In this document: positions 49,787 to 58,857 of the stretch, one piece after another
How the letters are laid out: every line of letters starts with the position of its first letter
How positions within the stretch are numbered: position 1 is the stretch's first letter
DNA from: GCA-2725625 sp964574215
GTDB lineage: Bacteria > Pseudomonadota > Alphaproteobacteria > Rhodospirillales > UBA2165
NCBI GenBank assembly: GCA_964574215.1
Contig: CAZNLR010000001.1
Coordinates: 62,001 to 126,000 of the forward strand
Length of the DNA: 64,000 bases
Direction of reading: 5' to 3'
Notes under the pieces: generated by a model
Told to the model about the DNA's origin: nothing
The model's database searches: none
What the model saw: only the letters and a program-made list of their open reading frames with translations
Program-made: the position numbers and the translations under genes

Positions 49787-51361
49787 TTAAACGGTGGCGA
49801 ATTCCCAATCGCCCTCGCCGCCCTGGGCGTTGACGGCGATCTCCCGCAGATTGCGGCGGAGGATTTTGTTGGCGGCGTTGCGGGGGAGGGCGTCCATAAA
49901 GACATAAGCCTTGGGGCGTTTAAAATCAGCGACCGTGCTCTCCTTCATATAGGTATCCAGTTCCGCCGCCTCGGCACCTTCTGCCGCTAGGCAAGCCACC
50001 ACCAACTGGCCCCATTTGGGATCGGGAATACCGATCAGGGCGATCTCCTTGACGGCGGGATGAGCTTCCAGGGTCGGCTCGACCTCGGAGGGGTGAATGT
50101 TTTCACCTCCCGACCGGATCATATCGTCGGCCCGGCCGATCAGATCCACATCGCCGTCCTCACGCTTCAAGCAGACATCGCCCGAATAATACCAGCCGTC
50201 TCTCAGGGCGTCGGCGGTGGCGTCGGGCCGGTTGAGGTAGCCTGAGAATATGGTGTCCACACTGGCGTCGATGATCAGTTCGCCTTCTTCACCCGCCGCG
50301 ACAATCTGGTCCGGCTTGCCGCCGATTTCGATGATGCGGATGCGGGAATAAAAACCGGGGCGTAATCTGAGCGGATGGCCGACCGGGTTGGGGTGATAGA
50401 GGGAGTTCATGGTCTCGGTCGTACCGTAGATATGCCGGATGTCGCAGGGCCATTCCTTATCCATCTGTTCCAGCAAATCGCCTGAAATTTCGGCCCCGCC
50501 GTGAAGTACCAATTCCAGGCTTTTCATTTTCTCCGGTGCATAGTTGGGCGCTTTGGTCATGGCGAACAGGAGTTGCGGCACGGCGAACAGATAGGTGACG
50601 CCGAAACGCTCCACCGCGTCGTTGGCGTCCACCGGATTGAAGGCCGACATGACATAATAGGTGCCGTTATGGGCGAGGGTCAGCAGCAAGACTCCGAAAA
50701 ATCCGATAGCATGGCTTAGCGGCATAAAGCCAAGGGCTATATTGTGGACACCGTAGCGGTAGCCTCCCTGGGTCGAAATCCAGAGAATACGATGCTCGAC
50801 CGTTTTTTGAGCCAACACGACACCCTTGGGCAGACCCGTCGTGCCGGACGTATAGAAAATAAAGGCTTCGTCTTCCGGATCTGGTTTGGGCGCCGGGGAC
50901 AGGGAGGCGGCATCACCCCGGCATTGGGCGTAATTCTCGGCAGGACCTGCCCCATTGCTATCAGGGCCACCCATAGAGAGCAGCGGTGCACCCGCCGGCA
51001 GGGCTTCTTTCAACGTCGAGGCCATATTTTCATCCGCTGGAATGATGGCTCCAGTCAACTCGCCTTGCTCGATCAATTGGGCGATCTCTTCCGGCTTCAA
51101 GCGAAAATTCAGGACGGCGGGAACGGCGGCCAACCGCTGCAACGCCAGCAAAAGAATAACGTGGTCGTAAAGGCCGGGGAGTACGGTGGCGATGCGCGAC
51201 CCTTGTTTAACACCTCGTTCCTGAAGACCGGCGGCGACGGTCTCAATCTCTTCAATCAATTGTGCATAGGTCAGTTGCCGATCACTTTGATCGTCGACCA
51301 CAGCCAGATTGTCGGGTGTGCGCTCGGCGGCGAGCCAGACCAGGTCGAAACAGGTTTGCAT
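49787..51361 (-). CDS. AMP-dependent acid-CoA ligase
   Basis: 524 residues. P-loop FYTSGTTGLPKGVVL, YGTTETMNS as the adenine motif, GWYYSGDVCLKREDGDVDLIGRADDMIRSGGENIHP (hinge) and the catalytic lysine in PRNAANKILRRNL. It activates a carboxylic acid as the CoA thioester; the family relation suggests medium-chain or aryl acids. EthD genes follow on the same strand, which may form one unit. The spacer to the next EthD gene is 112 bases. Confidence 0.9.
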   Translation of the reverse strand: MQTCFDLVWLAAERTPDNLAVVDDQSDRQLTYAQLIEEIETVAAGLQERGVKQGSRIATVLPGLYDHVILLLALQRLAAVPAVLNFRLKPEEIAQLIEQGELTGAIIPADENMASTLKEALPAGAPLLSMGGPDSNGAGPAENYAQCRGDAASLSPAPKPDPEDEAFIFYTSGTTGLPKGVVLAQKTVEHRILWISTQGGYRYGVHNIALGFMPLSHAIGFFGVLLLTLAHNGTYYVMSAFNPVDANDAVERFGVTYLFAVPQLLFAMTKAPNYAPEKMKSLELVLHGGAEISGDLLEQMDKEWPCDIRHIYGTTETMNSLYHPNPVGHPLRLRPGFYSRIRIIEIGGKPDQIVAAGEEGELIIDASVDTIFSGYLNRPDATADALRDGWYYSGDVCLKREDGDVDLIGRADDMIRSGGENIHPSEVEPTLEAHPAVKEIALIGIPDPKWGQLVVACLAAEGAEAAELDTYMKESTVADFKRPKAYVFMDALPRNAANKILRRNLREIAVNAQGGEGDWEFATV

Positions 51362-51486
51362 TCACAGGGCCTCCCAAATTTTTTTGAATGTTGGTACTTG
51401 GATATTTACCATAATGATCCTAGGCTCTTTGCCGAACCGCAAGTAAAAAGTAAGCTAAAGAGACAAGCAAGGAACATCATTCTTCC

Positions 51487-51711
51487 ATGACCCGAGAACT
51501 CGATACCACCGGCCTCAAATGTCCGCTGCCGGTTTTGAAAGCGCGCAAAGCACTAAAAAGAATGGAGCCAGGCGAGATCCTGCATGTAATCGCCACAGAT
51601 CCCAGCACTGTTACCGACTTCAAGGAATTCTGCGCCAATACGGACAATGAATTGATGGAATGTTCGGAAGACGATGGAGTATATATTTATGATATTAGGA
51701 AGACGGCGTAA
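51487..51711 (+). CDS. TusA/SirA-family sulfurtransferase
   Basis: 74 residues with the defining CPxP motif in DTTGLKCPLPVLKARKALKRM and the C-terminal ECSEDDGVYIYDIRK strand. It carries sulfur as a cysteine persulfide for tRNA thiolation or molybdenum cofactor/sulfur metabolism. It is isolated, divergent from the CoA ligase, with no other sulfur-relay gene in view. It is possibly useful to the molybdenum hydroxylase at 6961, but that is only a guess. Confidence 0.92.
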   Translation: MTRELDTTGLKCPLPVLKARKALKRMEPGEILHVIATDPSTVTDFKEFCANTDNELMECSEDDGVYIYDIRKTA

Positions 51712-51827
51712 GAATGATTAGAGGTCACACATGTCATGTGCTCCCAACTAACTATTCCATTCAATATAACTGCCGGTTATGGAATTAATTGGTATGAGTA
51801 TTTGAACAAATTCTAAAATCAAACAAT

Positions 51828-51890
51828 AATCCCGTATAATGGGATTTTAATTTTATCGATATATTGTGAATATTGTGATATCCACAATAT
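51828..51890 (+). promoter_or_regulatory. Candidate promoter/operator region of the TAXI-TRAP operon
   Basis: TATAAT (51835-51840) sits inside the inverted repeat AATCCC/GGGATT (51828-51846). Downstream, ATATTGTG (51870-51877) and CACAATAT (51883-51890) form an inverted repeat with a five-base centre, and a third ATATTGTG half site is at 51861-51868. The permease start is 40 bases after. No good -35 was found. Confidence 0.45.
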
Positions 51891-51930
51891 CAAAATAATC
51901 AAAATAAATTTTTAGGGACGGCTCGATTAT

Positions 51931-53859
51931 ATGCTCGACAATTTTGAGAAGTTTATGAGGCAAGTCGGTCTGTGGATCGGTTTTGTCCTCGCGGCCGCCG
52001 CCATTTATGGTGCCGGTCCCTTTCCCTTTATTGAACAAGGTATTCGATTGGGTGGCGCAATCGGCTCCGCCGTCATCATCATGCTGACTCTCAAACCGCT
52101 CGCCAAGGAATTCGGCGGCGAGTCCTCGAGTAAACGGCTGATACTTTGGATCGTCGATGTCGCCATATTAATCGGGTTTATATTCACGCTCTTCAATTTC
52201 GCCGAAGTCTACGAAAGTCTTTGGGATGGTGTTGTCATTTTGGAAACGCCGACGTTGGCCATCGGCTTTTTCGGGACGTTGGTTATCATCGAGATGGTCC
52301 GCCGGGCCTTCGGCATCATTTTGCCGATCATTTGCATTGCCATGTTGATCTATGCCCAGTTTGGCGATTTGCCGGGCATATTCGGTCACCGCGGCTTTAC
52401 CTTCGAAGAAGTCGTGGAGGTTAGTTGGTTCAGTTTCGGCGGCGTGTTTGGACGGCCGACCGATATCGTCTCGTCCATTGTTCTGGTTTTCATTGTCTTC
52501 GGCGCCATCCTGGAAGCCACGGGCGCCACCGGTATTTTGCTTAAAATGGCGACCGTTGCGACGGCTCGGATCAGGGGCGGGACGGCTCACTCGGCGATTG
52601 TCGCCAGCGCGCTGTTCGGAACGATTTCGGGCAGTCCGGTGGCCAACGTGGTTGGCACCGGCGTTTTCACCATTCCCATGATCAAACGCCAGGGATTTAC
52701 CAATGCTTTTGCCGGCGCTGTCGAAGCGGCGGCTTCGTCGGGGGGGCAATTTACGCCACCGATCATGGCAGCCGTTGCCTTCATTATGGCGGAATTGATT
52801 GGTGTTCCCTATCTGCAGATCGCCATCGCCGCTGCAGTTCCCGCCTTTTTCTATTATTTCAGTCTTTTCGCCAGCGTTTACGCAGAAGCGGTGCGTTTAG
52901 GCATTGAACCTTTGCCGGAGGATCAAATTCCGGCTTTGACGAAAGATGACTGGATCGAGTCCATGCGATTTATCGTGCCGCTGGTCGTCGTGGTTGCTGT
53001 GCTGTTTGCCGGACGATCTGCCGCCATGGCGGGATTCTCAGCCATTGTCGCCGCGGTAGTGACGGGCGTTGGAATCGATTTAATTTCTGCTCATAAGCGC
53101 CAGCACGTTCGTGTTTATGCGACGCAATTGGTCGATGCCTTGCAAAAGGGCGGGGCGCAATGCGCACAGATCATGGTGGCCGTCGGCTCGATTGGAATTG
53201 TGATCGCCGTCGTAAGTTTGACCGGCGTGGCAGGCAACTTTGGCACCCTTGTCGCTGAGCTGGCCGAGGGATCGCTCTTCGCCGCCCTGGCTGTAACAGC
53301 GTTTGCTTGTTTAATTCTTGGCATGGGCCTGCCAACCCTGCCAGCATACTTGTTTATCGTCTTATTTGTCGGCCCCGTAATTGGTCAACTTGGAATACCG
53401 GCGCTTCTGGTGCACATGTTCGTGCTCTACTTCGGCGTCTTATCCAATGTGACGCCGCCGGTGGCCATTGCCGCTTATGCCGCTGCGCCGATCGCCCAAT
53501 CAAATCCCATGACCACTGGGTTTAACGCCATCAAGATCGCTGCCGTCGGCTTTATTATCCCGTTTATCCTTATCTATTATCCTTCCATTAGTTTCGTCAT
53601 TGACTTCGACTGGGCACAATTTATTTGGATTATGGTTCGTATGCCGGTTGCGGTATGGCTGATAGCCACGGCGTTCATCGGTTGTGATCAGCATCAATTG
53701 TCAATGGCGGAACGAGTGCTCCGTACGGTGGTGGCGATCGCCGTTTTGATCACAAATCCAACACTGCAAATAGGTGGATTGGTCGTGGGTGTCGGTGTGA
53801 TCGTCCTCCATCGAGTTCGGGCGAAAAACAAACAGACGGTGACGGAGACTGGACAATAG
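51931..53859 (+). CDS. TRAP transporter fused permease (DctQM fusion, TAXI type)
   Basis: 642 residues, a single chain joining the four-helix DctQ-like and twelve-helix DctM-like parts, as usual for TAXI systems. After about 170 residues of small-subunit helices comes the M-part with GGTAHSAIVASALFGTISGSPVANVVGTGVFTIPMIKRQGF and SGGQFTPPIMAAVAFIMAELIGVPY, both TRAP-DctM/TAXI signatures. The C-terminal GLPTLPAYLFIVLFVGPVI and LSNVTPPVAIAAYAAAPIAQSNP are conserved as well. The binding protein gene follows 142 bases later, the reverse of the usual order in DctPQM operons. Confidence 0.92.
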   Translation: MLDNFEKFMRQVGLWIGFVLAAAAIYGAGPFPFIEQGIRLGGAIGSAVIIMLTLKPLAKEFGGESSSKRLILWIVDVAILIGFIFTLFNFAEVYESLWDGVVILETPTLAIGFFGTLVIIEMVRRAFGIILPIICIAMLIYAQFGDLPGIFGHRGFTFEEVVEVSWFSFGGVFGRPTDIVSSIVLVFIVFGAILEATGATGILLKMATVATARIRGGTAHSAIVASALFGTISGSPVANVVGTGVFTIPMIKRQGFTNAFAGAVEAAASSGGQFTPPIMAAVAFIMAELIGVPYLQIAIAAAVPAFFYYFSLFASVYAEAVRLGIEPLPEDQIPALTKDDWIESMRFIVPLVVVVAVLFAGRSAAMAGFSAIVAAVVTGVGIDLISAHKRQHVRVYATQLVDALQKGGAQCAQIMVAVGSIGIVIAVVSLTGVAGNFGTLVAELAEGSLFAALAVTAFACLILGMGLPTLPAYLFIVLFVGPVIGQLGIPALLVHMFVLYFGVLSNVTPPVAIAAYAAAPIAQSNPMTTGFNAIKIAAVGFIIPFILIYYPSISFVIDFDWAQFIWIMVRMPVAVWLIATAFIGCDQHQLSMAERVLRTVVAIAVLITNPTLQIGGLVVGVGVIVLHRVRAKNKQTVTETGQ

Positions 53860-54001
53860 GAGGTAGCAATAAATCATCTACGCCCTAATTTGGACAAGAT
53901 AGGTGAGTTATAGTACTGTCTTGTCGTCGTGGATCGGATGTAACGTTTTGTTTAAATTGAACTTTTAAGAAGAAATTTTGTATCAACAGGGAGAACTAAA
54001 T

Positions 54002-55126
54002 ATGATGATCAACTTTAAAAAATCCGTAATTGCAGCTTCAGCGGTTGCGATTACGTATGCGGCGGTGGCAACTGCAAACGCTGCGGAAAAACGCTACACT
54101 TTAGGCAGTCTCGGCGCCGGCACAACGCCTTTCCTGGTTAACACCGCCTGGGCCAAAGCCGTCAACAAATATGTGCCCGGCCACAAAATTCAGGTTTCCG
54201 CCGTTGGCGCCGCCACCAAACACCAGGTTTTGGTGGCCAAACGCCGCATGGATTTCGCCATGGGAGCCCAAGTCGCCTATCGCTTGATGGCCTATGAAAT
54301 CGGACCATTTAAGAAAATTAAAGGCGGTCTGGCGATGACCAAAACAATGAGTTCCCTCTTTTCCTATCCGATCGGTGTCTATCACGCTGTTGTCTACGAC
54401 AATTCGGGCATCAAGTCCTATAAGGATATCAAAGGTAAAAAGGTCTTCTTGGGCCCACCGGCAGGTGTTGCCACACGTAACGTGAAAATGATTGTCGATG
54501 CAATGACCGGTCTTAAACCCGGCAAAGATTTTACCCAGGTTAAAATGGGTTGGGGCCCTGCGGCTCAGGCCTTCCAGGACCGCAAATTCGACGTTTGGAT
54601 TTTACCGAGCGCAGCGCCGTCTCCGGCTATATCCCAATTGGCCCTGACCAATAAAGTCCGCCTGCTGCCGCTTGATAAAGCCAGCTTCAGTCATCCGTCA
54701 TGGAAAAAATACTATTCACAACCGGCGCGGTTCATTTCTCACATCGATCCTAAAGTCTATGGCAAAAACCTGGTCAACCAGGAACCCGTGCTGACGACCG
54801 GCGCTTATGTCGGATTGGTTGTTCGTTCGGACATGGATGCCGATCTCGTCTATCAGATGATGAAAGCATTTTGGGATCATCTCGATGAAGCCCATGCTCT
54901 TTCGGTACAGCTGAAGGATACGTTGACAACCAAATTGGCGGTTTCGGCGATGTCCGGTGATGTGCATCCGGGCGCGATCCGCTATTGGAAAGAAAAAGGC
55001 ATCGAGATCAAGAAGCCTTACAAACTGACGGAAGCGGACGTCAAAAAATTCAAGGCCAAAGCAGCCGCGAGAAAGGCCAAAGCAGCCGCCGCAAAAGCAG
55101 CGGCCGCCGCCAAAGCAAAAAAATAG
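54002..55126 (+). CDS. TAXI family TRAP substrate-binding protein with Lys/Ala-rich tail
   Basis: 374 residues with a signal peptide (cleaved about residue 28, after ANA). The mature part has TAXI hallmarks: YTLGSLGAGTTPFLVNTAWAKAVN, KHQVLVAKRRMDFAMGAQVAYRL, IKGKKVFLGPPAGVATRNVKMIVDAM and LTTGAYVGLVVRSDMD. It ends with about 27 residues made almost only of Lys and Ala (KAKAAARKAKAAAAK), an unusual basic extension that the family normally lacks. GGGAGAA precedes the ATG. A Rho-independent terminator follows directly. Confidence 0.9.
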   Translation: MMINFKKSVIAASAVAITYAAVATANAAEKRYTLGSLGAGTTPFLVNTAWAKAVNKYVPGHKIQVSAVGAATKHQVLVAKRRMDFAMGAQVAYRLMAYEIGPFKKIKGGLAMTKTMSSLFSYPIGVYHAVVYDNSGIKSYKDIKGKKVFLGPPAGVATRNVKMIVDAMTGLKPGKDFTQVKMGWGPAAQAFQDRKFDVWILPSAAPSPAISQLALTNKVRLLPLDKASFSHPSWKKYYSQPARFISHIDPKVYGKNLVNQEPVLTTGAYVGLVVRSDMDADLVYQMMKAFWDHLDEAHALSVQLKDTLTTKLAVSAMSGDVHPGAIRYWKEKGIEIKKPYKLTEADVKKFKAKAAARKAKAAAAKAAAAAKAKK

Positions 55127-55143
55127 AAATTAACGCTTCGCCT

Positions 55144-55178
55144 AAAAAGCCCGCTGGAAAACCCGGCGGGCTTTTTTT
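55144..55178 (+). terminator. Rho-independent terminator of the TAXI-TRAP operon
   Basis: GCCCGC (55149-55154), an 11-base loop, GCGGGC (55166-55171), flanked by AAAA and a run of seven T. It is the clearest intrinsic terminator in the window and lies 17 bases after the binding-protein stop. Confidence 0.93.
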
Positions 55179-55253
55179 CGGAGTTTGCGTGATTAAAGTG
55201 TCGTCGATATAAGTTAATCCAATCACGGAATTAGATTTGAGGGCCACGAAAAA

Positions 55254-56237
55254 ATGACCAAAGCGATCGTAATTCACGAATATGGCGGACCGGAGGTCCT
55301 AAAATGGGAGGACGTGGAGGTGGGCGATCCCGGGTCCGGCGAAATTCGTATCCGCCACAACGCCATCGGCTTAAATTTCCGCGATACCTATCACCGTTCT
55401 GGCTCCTATGGCGTTCCCGGCGACAAATTTCCGGCCATACTCGGCAGCGAAGGCGCCGGTGTGATTGAAGCGTTGGGCGACGGTGTGACCGGCTTCGAAG
55501 TGGGGCAAAGGGTAACCACGTGTAACGGACCCATCGGCGCTTACGCACAAGTTCGCAACGCCAAGGCGGAAAATGTATTGGCGTTGCCTGATGGCATTTC
55601 ATTCGATTCCGCCGCTGCAGCAATGTTTAAAGGCATCACGGCCCATTACCTCGTTCGATCCAGCTACCCTATCAAAAGCGGCGAGACCATTTTAATCCAG
55701 GCGGTGGCTGGTGGCGTCGGGCTGATCATGTGCCAGTGGGCCAAGCATCTGGGCGCGACGGTAATCGGCACGGTTGGGTCCCCAGCCAAAGCCGAAATCG
55801 CAAACAATTACGGCTGCGACCATGTCATCAATTATTCGGAGGAGGATTTCGCCAAGCGGGTCCGGGAAATCACCGACGGCGAAGGCGTACCCGTCGTCTT
55901 CGATGGGGTCGGTCAGGCCACTTACGAAGGATCGTTGGACTGCCTGAGCCACCGCGGCTATCTCATCGCCTACGGCAATGCATCCGGTAACTTCCCCCAC
56001 GTCGATCCCATGGATCTGATGTACAAAGGGTCGCTCTATTTTCAACGGGCGTCCCTGCGCCATTTCATCCGCAATCGGGAAGAACTGGAGAACGCCACCG
56101 GCGAGTTAATGCCTTTATTGGCCGAAGGCAGCATTAAAGTGGAAATCGGCCATTCCTATGATTTAAAAGATGCCGCCCAGGCTCACGCTGATCTGGAATC
56201 CAGGAAAACAACCGGTTCGGTCATATTCAAACCCTGA
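55254..56237 (+). CDS. Quinone oxidoreductase-like MDR enzyme (zinc-free)
   Basis: 327 residues of the medium-chain dehydrogenase family, QOR branch: YGGPEVLKWEDVEVGDPGSGEIRIRHNAIGLNFRDTYHRSG at the start, the NADPH motif IQAVAGGVGLIMCQWAKHLGATVIG (GGVG) and DHVINYSEEDF. No structural or catalytic zinc cysteines are present. It probably reduces quinones or enones at the expense of NADPH. The gene is single, with the ATG at 55254. Confidence 0.92.
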   Translation: MTKAIVIHEYGGPEVLKWEDVEVGDPGSGEIRIRHNAIGLNFRDTYHRSGSYGVPGDKFPAILGSEGAGVIEALGDGVTGFEVGQRVTTCNGPIGAYAQVRNAKAENVLALPDGISFDSAAAAMFKGITAHYLVRSSYPIKSGETILIQAVAGGVGLIMCQWAKHLGATVIGTVGSPAKAEIANNYGCDHVINYSEEDFAKRVREITDGEGVPVVFDGVGQATYEGSLDCLSHRGYLIAYGNASGNFPHVDPMDLMYKGSLYFQRASLRHFIRNREELENATGELMPLLAEGSIKVEIGHSYDLKDAAQAHADLESRKTTGSVIFKP

Positions 56238-56342
56238 TCGTTAATTAATCGACAGTCGATTAATTAAAAATCGTTTGTTTTCAAAGAGTGAGTGGATATG
56301 GTGCCCGGTACCTTATTCACAGCTTTTCACATGAAAAATGTG

Positions 56343-56801
56343 CTAAAGGCGTTTTTTGATCAGAAGATTGTCGAAATGGCTGAGGACCGTCTCGCCGTTC
56401 TGATTTTCCAGCCGGTAATAAAGCTTGGCGATGCCGCTGTCGGGCCGTGAATTGGACTCCCGCTTCTCCGTCCATTCCGCAAATAGGGTTAGCGTATCAC
56501 CGGGCCGGGCGGGGGCTTTGAAGCGAACATCGTCATACCCGAAAGACGCCACCACAGACTCCAGAGCATCCATATTATGGGTGAGGATCATGCGAACGCC
56601 CAGGAGATGGACGCCGCAGGCGATCAGGCCACCATGCACACTGGCTTCGCAGTTATCCTGGTTGACGTGGAACGGCATGGGGTCCCATTTTTCGGCAAAC
56701 TCGATGATGTCCTCAACACTTAAGGTAAGAGAGCCGAGGCATTCGGAATTGCCGATCTCGATGTCTTCGAAATAAAATTCTTTTTTTGTTATGGCGTCCA
56801 T
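56343..56801 (-). CDS. MaoC-like hot-dog fold dehydratase
   Basis: 152 residues. The MaoC pattern is visible as YFEDIEIGNSE...LTLSVEDIIEFAEKWDPMPFHVNQD, with Asp/His of the enoyl-CoA hydratase type (D-x-x-P-x-H), and ASVHGGLIACGVHLLGVRM and ARPGDTLTLFAEWTEKRES. It may hydrate an enoyl-CoA or mesaconyl-type intermediate. The start at 56801 is in frame but weakly supported by a ribosome site; the next upstream option is a TTG at 56837. Confidence 0.85.
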   Translation of the reverse strand: MDAITKKEFYFEDIEIGNSECLGSLTLSVEDIIEFAEKWDPMPFHVNQDNCEASVHGGLIACGVHLLGVRMILTHNMDALESVVASFGYDDVRFKAPARPGDTLTLFAEWTEKRESNSRPDSGIAKLYYRLENQNGETVLSHFDNLLIKKRL

Positions 56802-56975
56802 TTTAAAAAGTCCAAAATTACAAATAGGCGATTGCAAACAGTGATAGCTGACAAAATACCGGGTTTCCAGATATATTTTAATAATTCCAATTAAATATTA
56901 TGTGATTTCATAACCGTTTCTTCTGTGGATCAAGCCGGTTAGACTGACTGCGTTTTACAAGAAAGGAAGTGGGCC

Positions 56976-57758
56976 GTGCCGCGTTTCTCAGCCAATATAT
57001 CTATGATGTTCCTGGAATTTGATCTGCTTGACCGCTTTCAGGCAGCCAGGGATTCAGGGTTCGGCGCTATTGAAATTCAGTTTCCCTACGACACGCCGGT
57101 GGCCGATTTGGCAGCGGCGAAAGACCGCGCGGGCGTCGAAATCACGGTCATCAATGTAGGTGTCGGTGATCTCGTGGAAGGCGGGCCGGGGCTTGCCGGC
57201 GTGCCGGGCCGGGAGGACTTATTTAAACAGGCCGTCGAAGAAGCCCAAGACTACGCGGAAATTTTGAAGCCCCTCAACATGAATGTTCTGGCCGGCTGGC
57301 CTTCCATGGATAAATTCGATCGGGAAGAGTGTTTGGATGTTTTGGCGACGAATGCCGGCTATGCCGCGGCAGCCCTGGAAGATACCGGGGCGAAGGTGCT
57401 GGTGGAAGCGGTCAATACCAAAGACCGGCCCGGCTATCTGATCCATACCACCGAGCAGGCGCTCGATATCGTGGCCCGCGCCGATCATCCCAACCTCGCC
57501 ATCGAATACGATATTTATCACATGCACATCATGGAAGGTGAAGTGGCGCCGACCATCGAGAAAAACCTGCATAAAATCGGTCATATTCAGTTCGCCGATA
57601 CGCCGGGCCGGCATGAACCGGGCACCGGCGAAATCGATTTTCCCTTTCTCTTCGAGGCCATCGACAAGATAGGCTACCAAGGCTGGCTGGCTGCCGAATA
57701 TGTGCCCCAAGGCAAAACCGAAGACAGCCTCGGCTGGCTGCAACCTTATTTGAAATAA
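56976..57758 (+). CDS. hyi: Hydroxypyruvate isomerase
   Basis: 260 residues of the xylose-isomerase-like TIM barrel, Hyi branch: MPRFSANISMMFLEFDLLDRFQAARDSGFGAIEIQFPYD, KVLVEAVNTKDRPGYLIHTTEQALDI (metal Glu), NLAIEYDIYHMHIMEGE (Asp), HIQFADTPGRHEPGTGEI (His) and EYVPQGKTEDSLGWL. It converts hydroxypyruvate to tartronate semialdehyde. The tartronate semialdehyde would be a fitting substrate for a beta-hydroxyacid dehydrogenase such as the one at 23742, although the two are far apart. It starts with GTG; AAAGGAAG lies upstream. Confidence 0.9.
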   Translation: MPRFSANISMMFLEFDLLDRFQAARDSGFGAIEIQFPYDTPVADLAAAKDRAGVEITVINVGVGDLVEGGPGLAGVPGREDLFKQAVEEAQDYAEILKPLNMNVLAGWPSMDKFDREECLDVLATNAGYAAAALEDTGAKVLVEAVNTKDRPGYLIHTTEQALDIVARADHPNLAIEYDIYHMHIMEGEVAPTIEKNLHKIGHIQFADTPGRHEPGTGEIDFPFLFEAIDKIGYQGWLAAEYVPQGKTEDSLGWLQPYLK

Positions 57759-57831
57759 AGGCCTATTTTTTGGTTCACAGACGGCTGCGAATCCTGTAGT
57801 TCACCTGTTTCCCGTAGCAACTGAAAATGGC

Positions 57832-58824
57832 GTGAACAAAGTGACCGAAACTGACCTCCAACAAGTCATCGACAATTGTCTGGTCGATGTCGAATTCAAT
57901 GAACTCCCGAATTTTTACCGTGGTAAGGTGAGGGACGCCTATGACCTGCCCGACGGCAGACGCCTGCTGATCGCCACCGACCGTCAGTCGGCGTTCGATC
58001 AGGTTCTGGCCGCCGTGCCCTACAAAGGGCAGGTCCTGACCCAGACCGCGCGGTACTGGTTCGAGGTAACGGAGGACATCTGCCCCAACCATGTAATCGA
58101 CTATCCCGATCCCAATGTCGCGGCGGTGAAACGGCTTGACATGCTGCCCATCGAGATGGTGGTGCGCGACTATCTGACCGGTTCCACCGAGACCAGCATC
58201 TGGCCCATGTACGAAAGGGGTGAACGGCTGCTCTACGGCCATCGGTTTCCCGACGGTTTGCGCAAAAACCAGAAACTGCCGGAGACGATTATCACGCCGA
58301 CCACCAAAGCCGAACAAGGCGATCACGATGCGCCCATCACTGAAGCGGAAATATTGGAAACCGGGTTGATCTCCGAAGCTCATTGGCTGGAACTGGCCGA
58401 GAAAAGCCTGGCCATATTTGCCAAGGGGCGGGAACTGGCGGCCCGGCAAGGGTTGATCCTGGTGGATACCAAATTCGAGTTCGGGCTTGATGAGAACGGG
58501 CAAATCGTCGTCGCCGACGAAATTCTCACCCCCGATTCAAGCCGCTATTGGGTTACCGACAGTTATCAGGCGCGGTTCGAAGCGGGCGAAAATCCGGAAA
58601 GCCTGGATAAGGAATTTTTGCGGCTTTGGGTTGCCGCCCAATGCGACCCTTACAACGACCCGATTCCCGAAATTCCCGCCGACACCTTGATCGAGTTCAG
58701 CGAAAAATACATTAAATTGTTCGAGTTGGTTACGGGCCGCAGCTTTATGAAACCGGCGGAAGATATCTCGGTCCGGGACCGCATCAAACAGGCGCTGACG
58801 GAATACCTGCCGGACTATTTCTAA
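57832..58824 (+). CDS. purC: Phosphoribosylaminoimidazole-succinocarboxamide synthase
   Basis: 330 residues of the longer PurC form: FYRGKVRDAYDLPDGRRLLIATDRQSAFDQVLA at the start (ATP-binding), PIEMVVRDYLTGSTETSIW, and LILVDTKFEFGLDENGQIVVADEILTPDSSRYW, all conserved purC blocks. It joins CAIR and aspartate in purine synthesis. The start is GTG at 57832; a second GTG at 57841 is possible, and neither has a strong ribosome site. It is a single gene, not in a pur operon here. Confidence 0.94.
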   Translation: MNKVTETDLQQVIDNCLVDVEFNELPNFYRGKVRDAYDLPDGRRLLIATDRQSAFDQVLAAVPYKGQVLTQTARYWFEVTEDICPNHVIDYPDPNVAAVKRLDMLPIEMVVRDYLTGSTETSIWPMYERGERLLYGHRFPDGLRKNQKLPETIITPTTKAEQGDHDAPITEAEILETGLISEAHWLELAEKSLAIFAKGRELAARQGLILVDTKFEFGLDENGQIVVADEILTPDSSRYWVTDSYQARFEAGENPESLDKEFLRLWVAAQCDPYNDPIPEIPADTLIEFSEKYIKLFELVTGRSFMKPAEDISVRDRIKQALTEYLPDYF

Positions 58825-58857
58825 CTACTGCTTGGGTGATGCTAAGAGGAAGTTATT

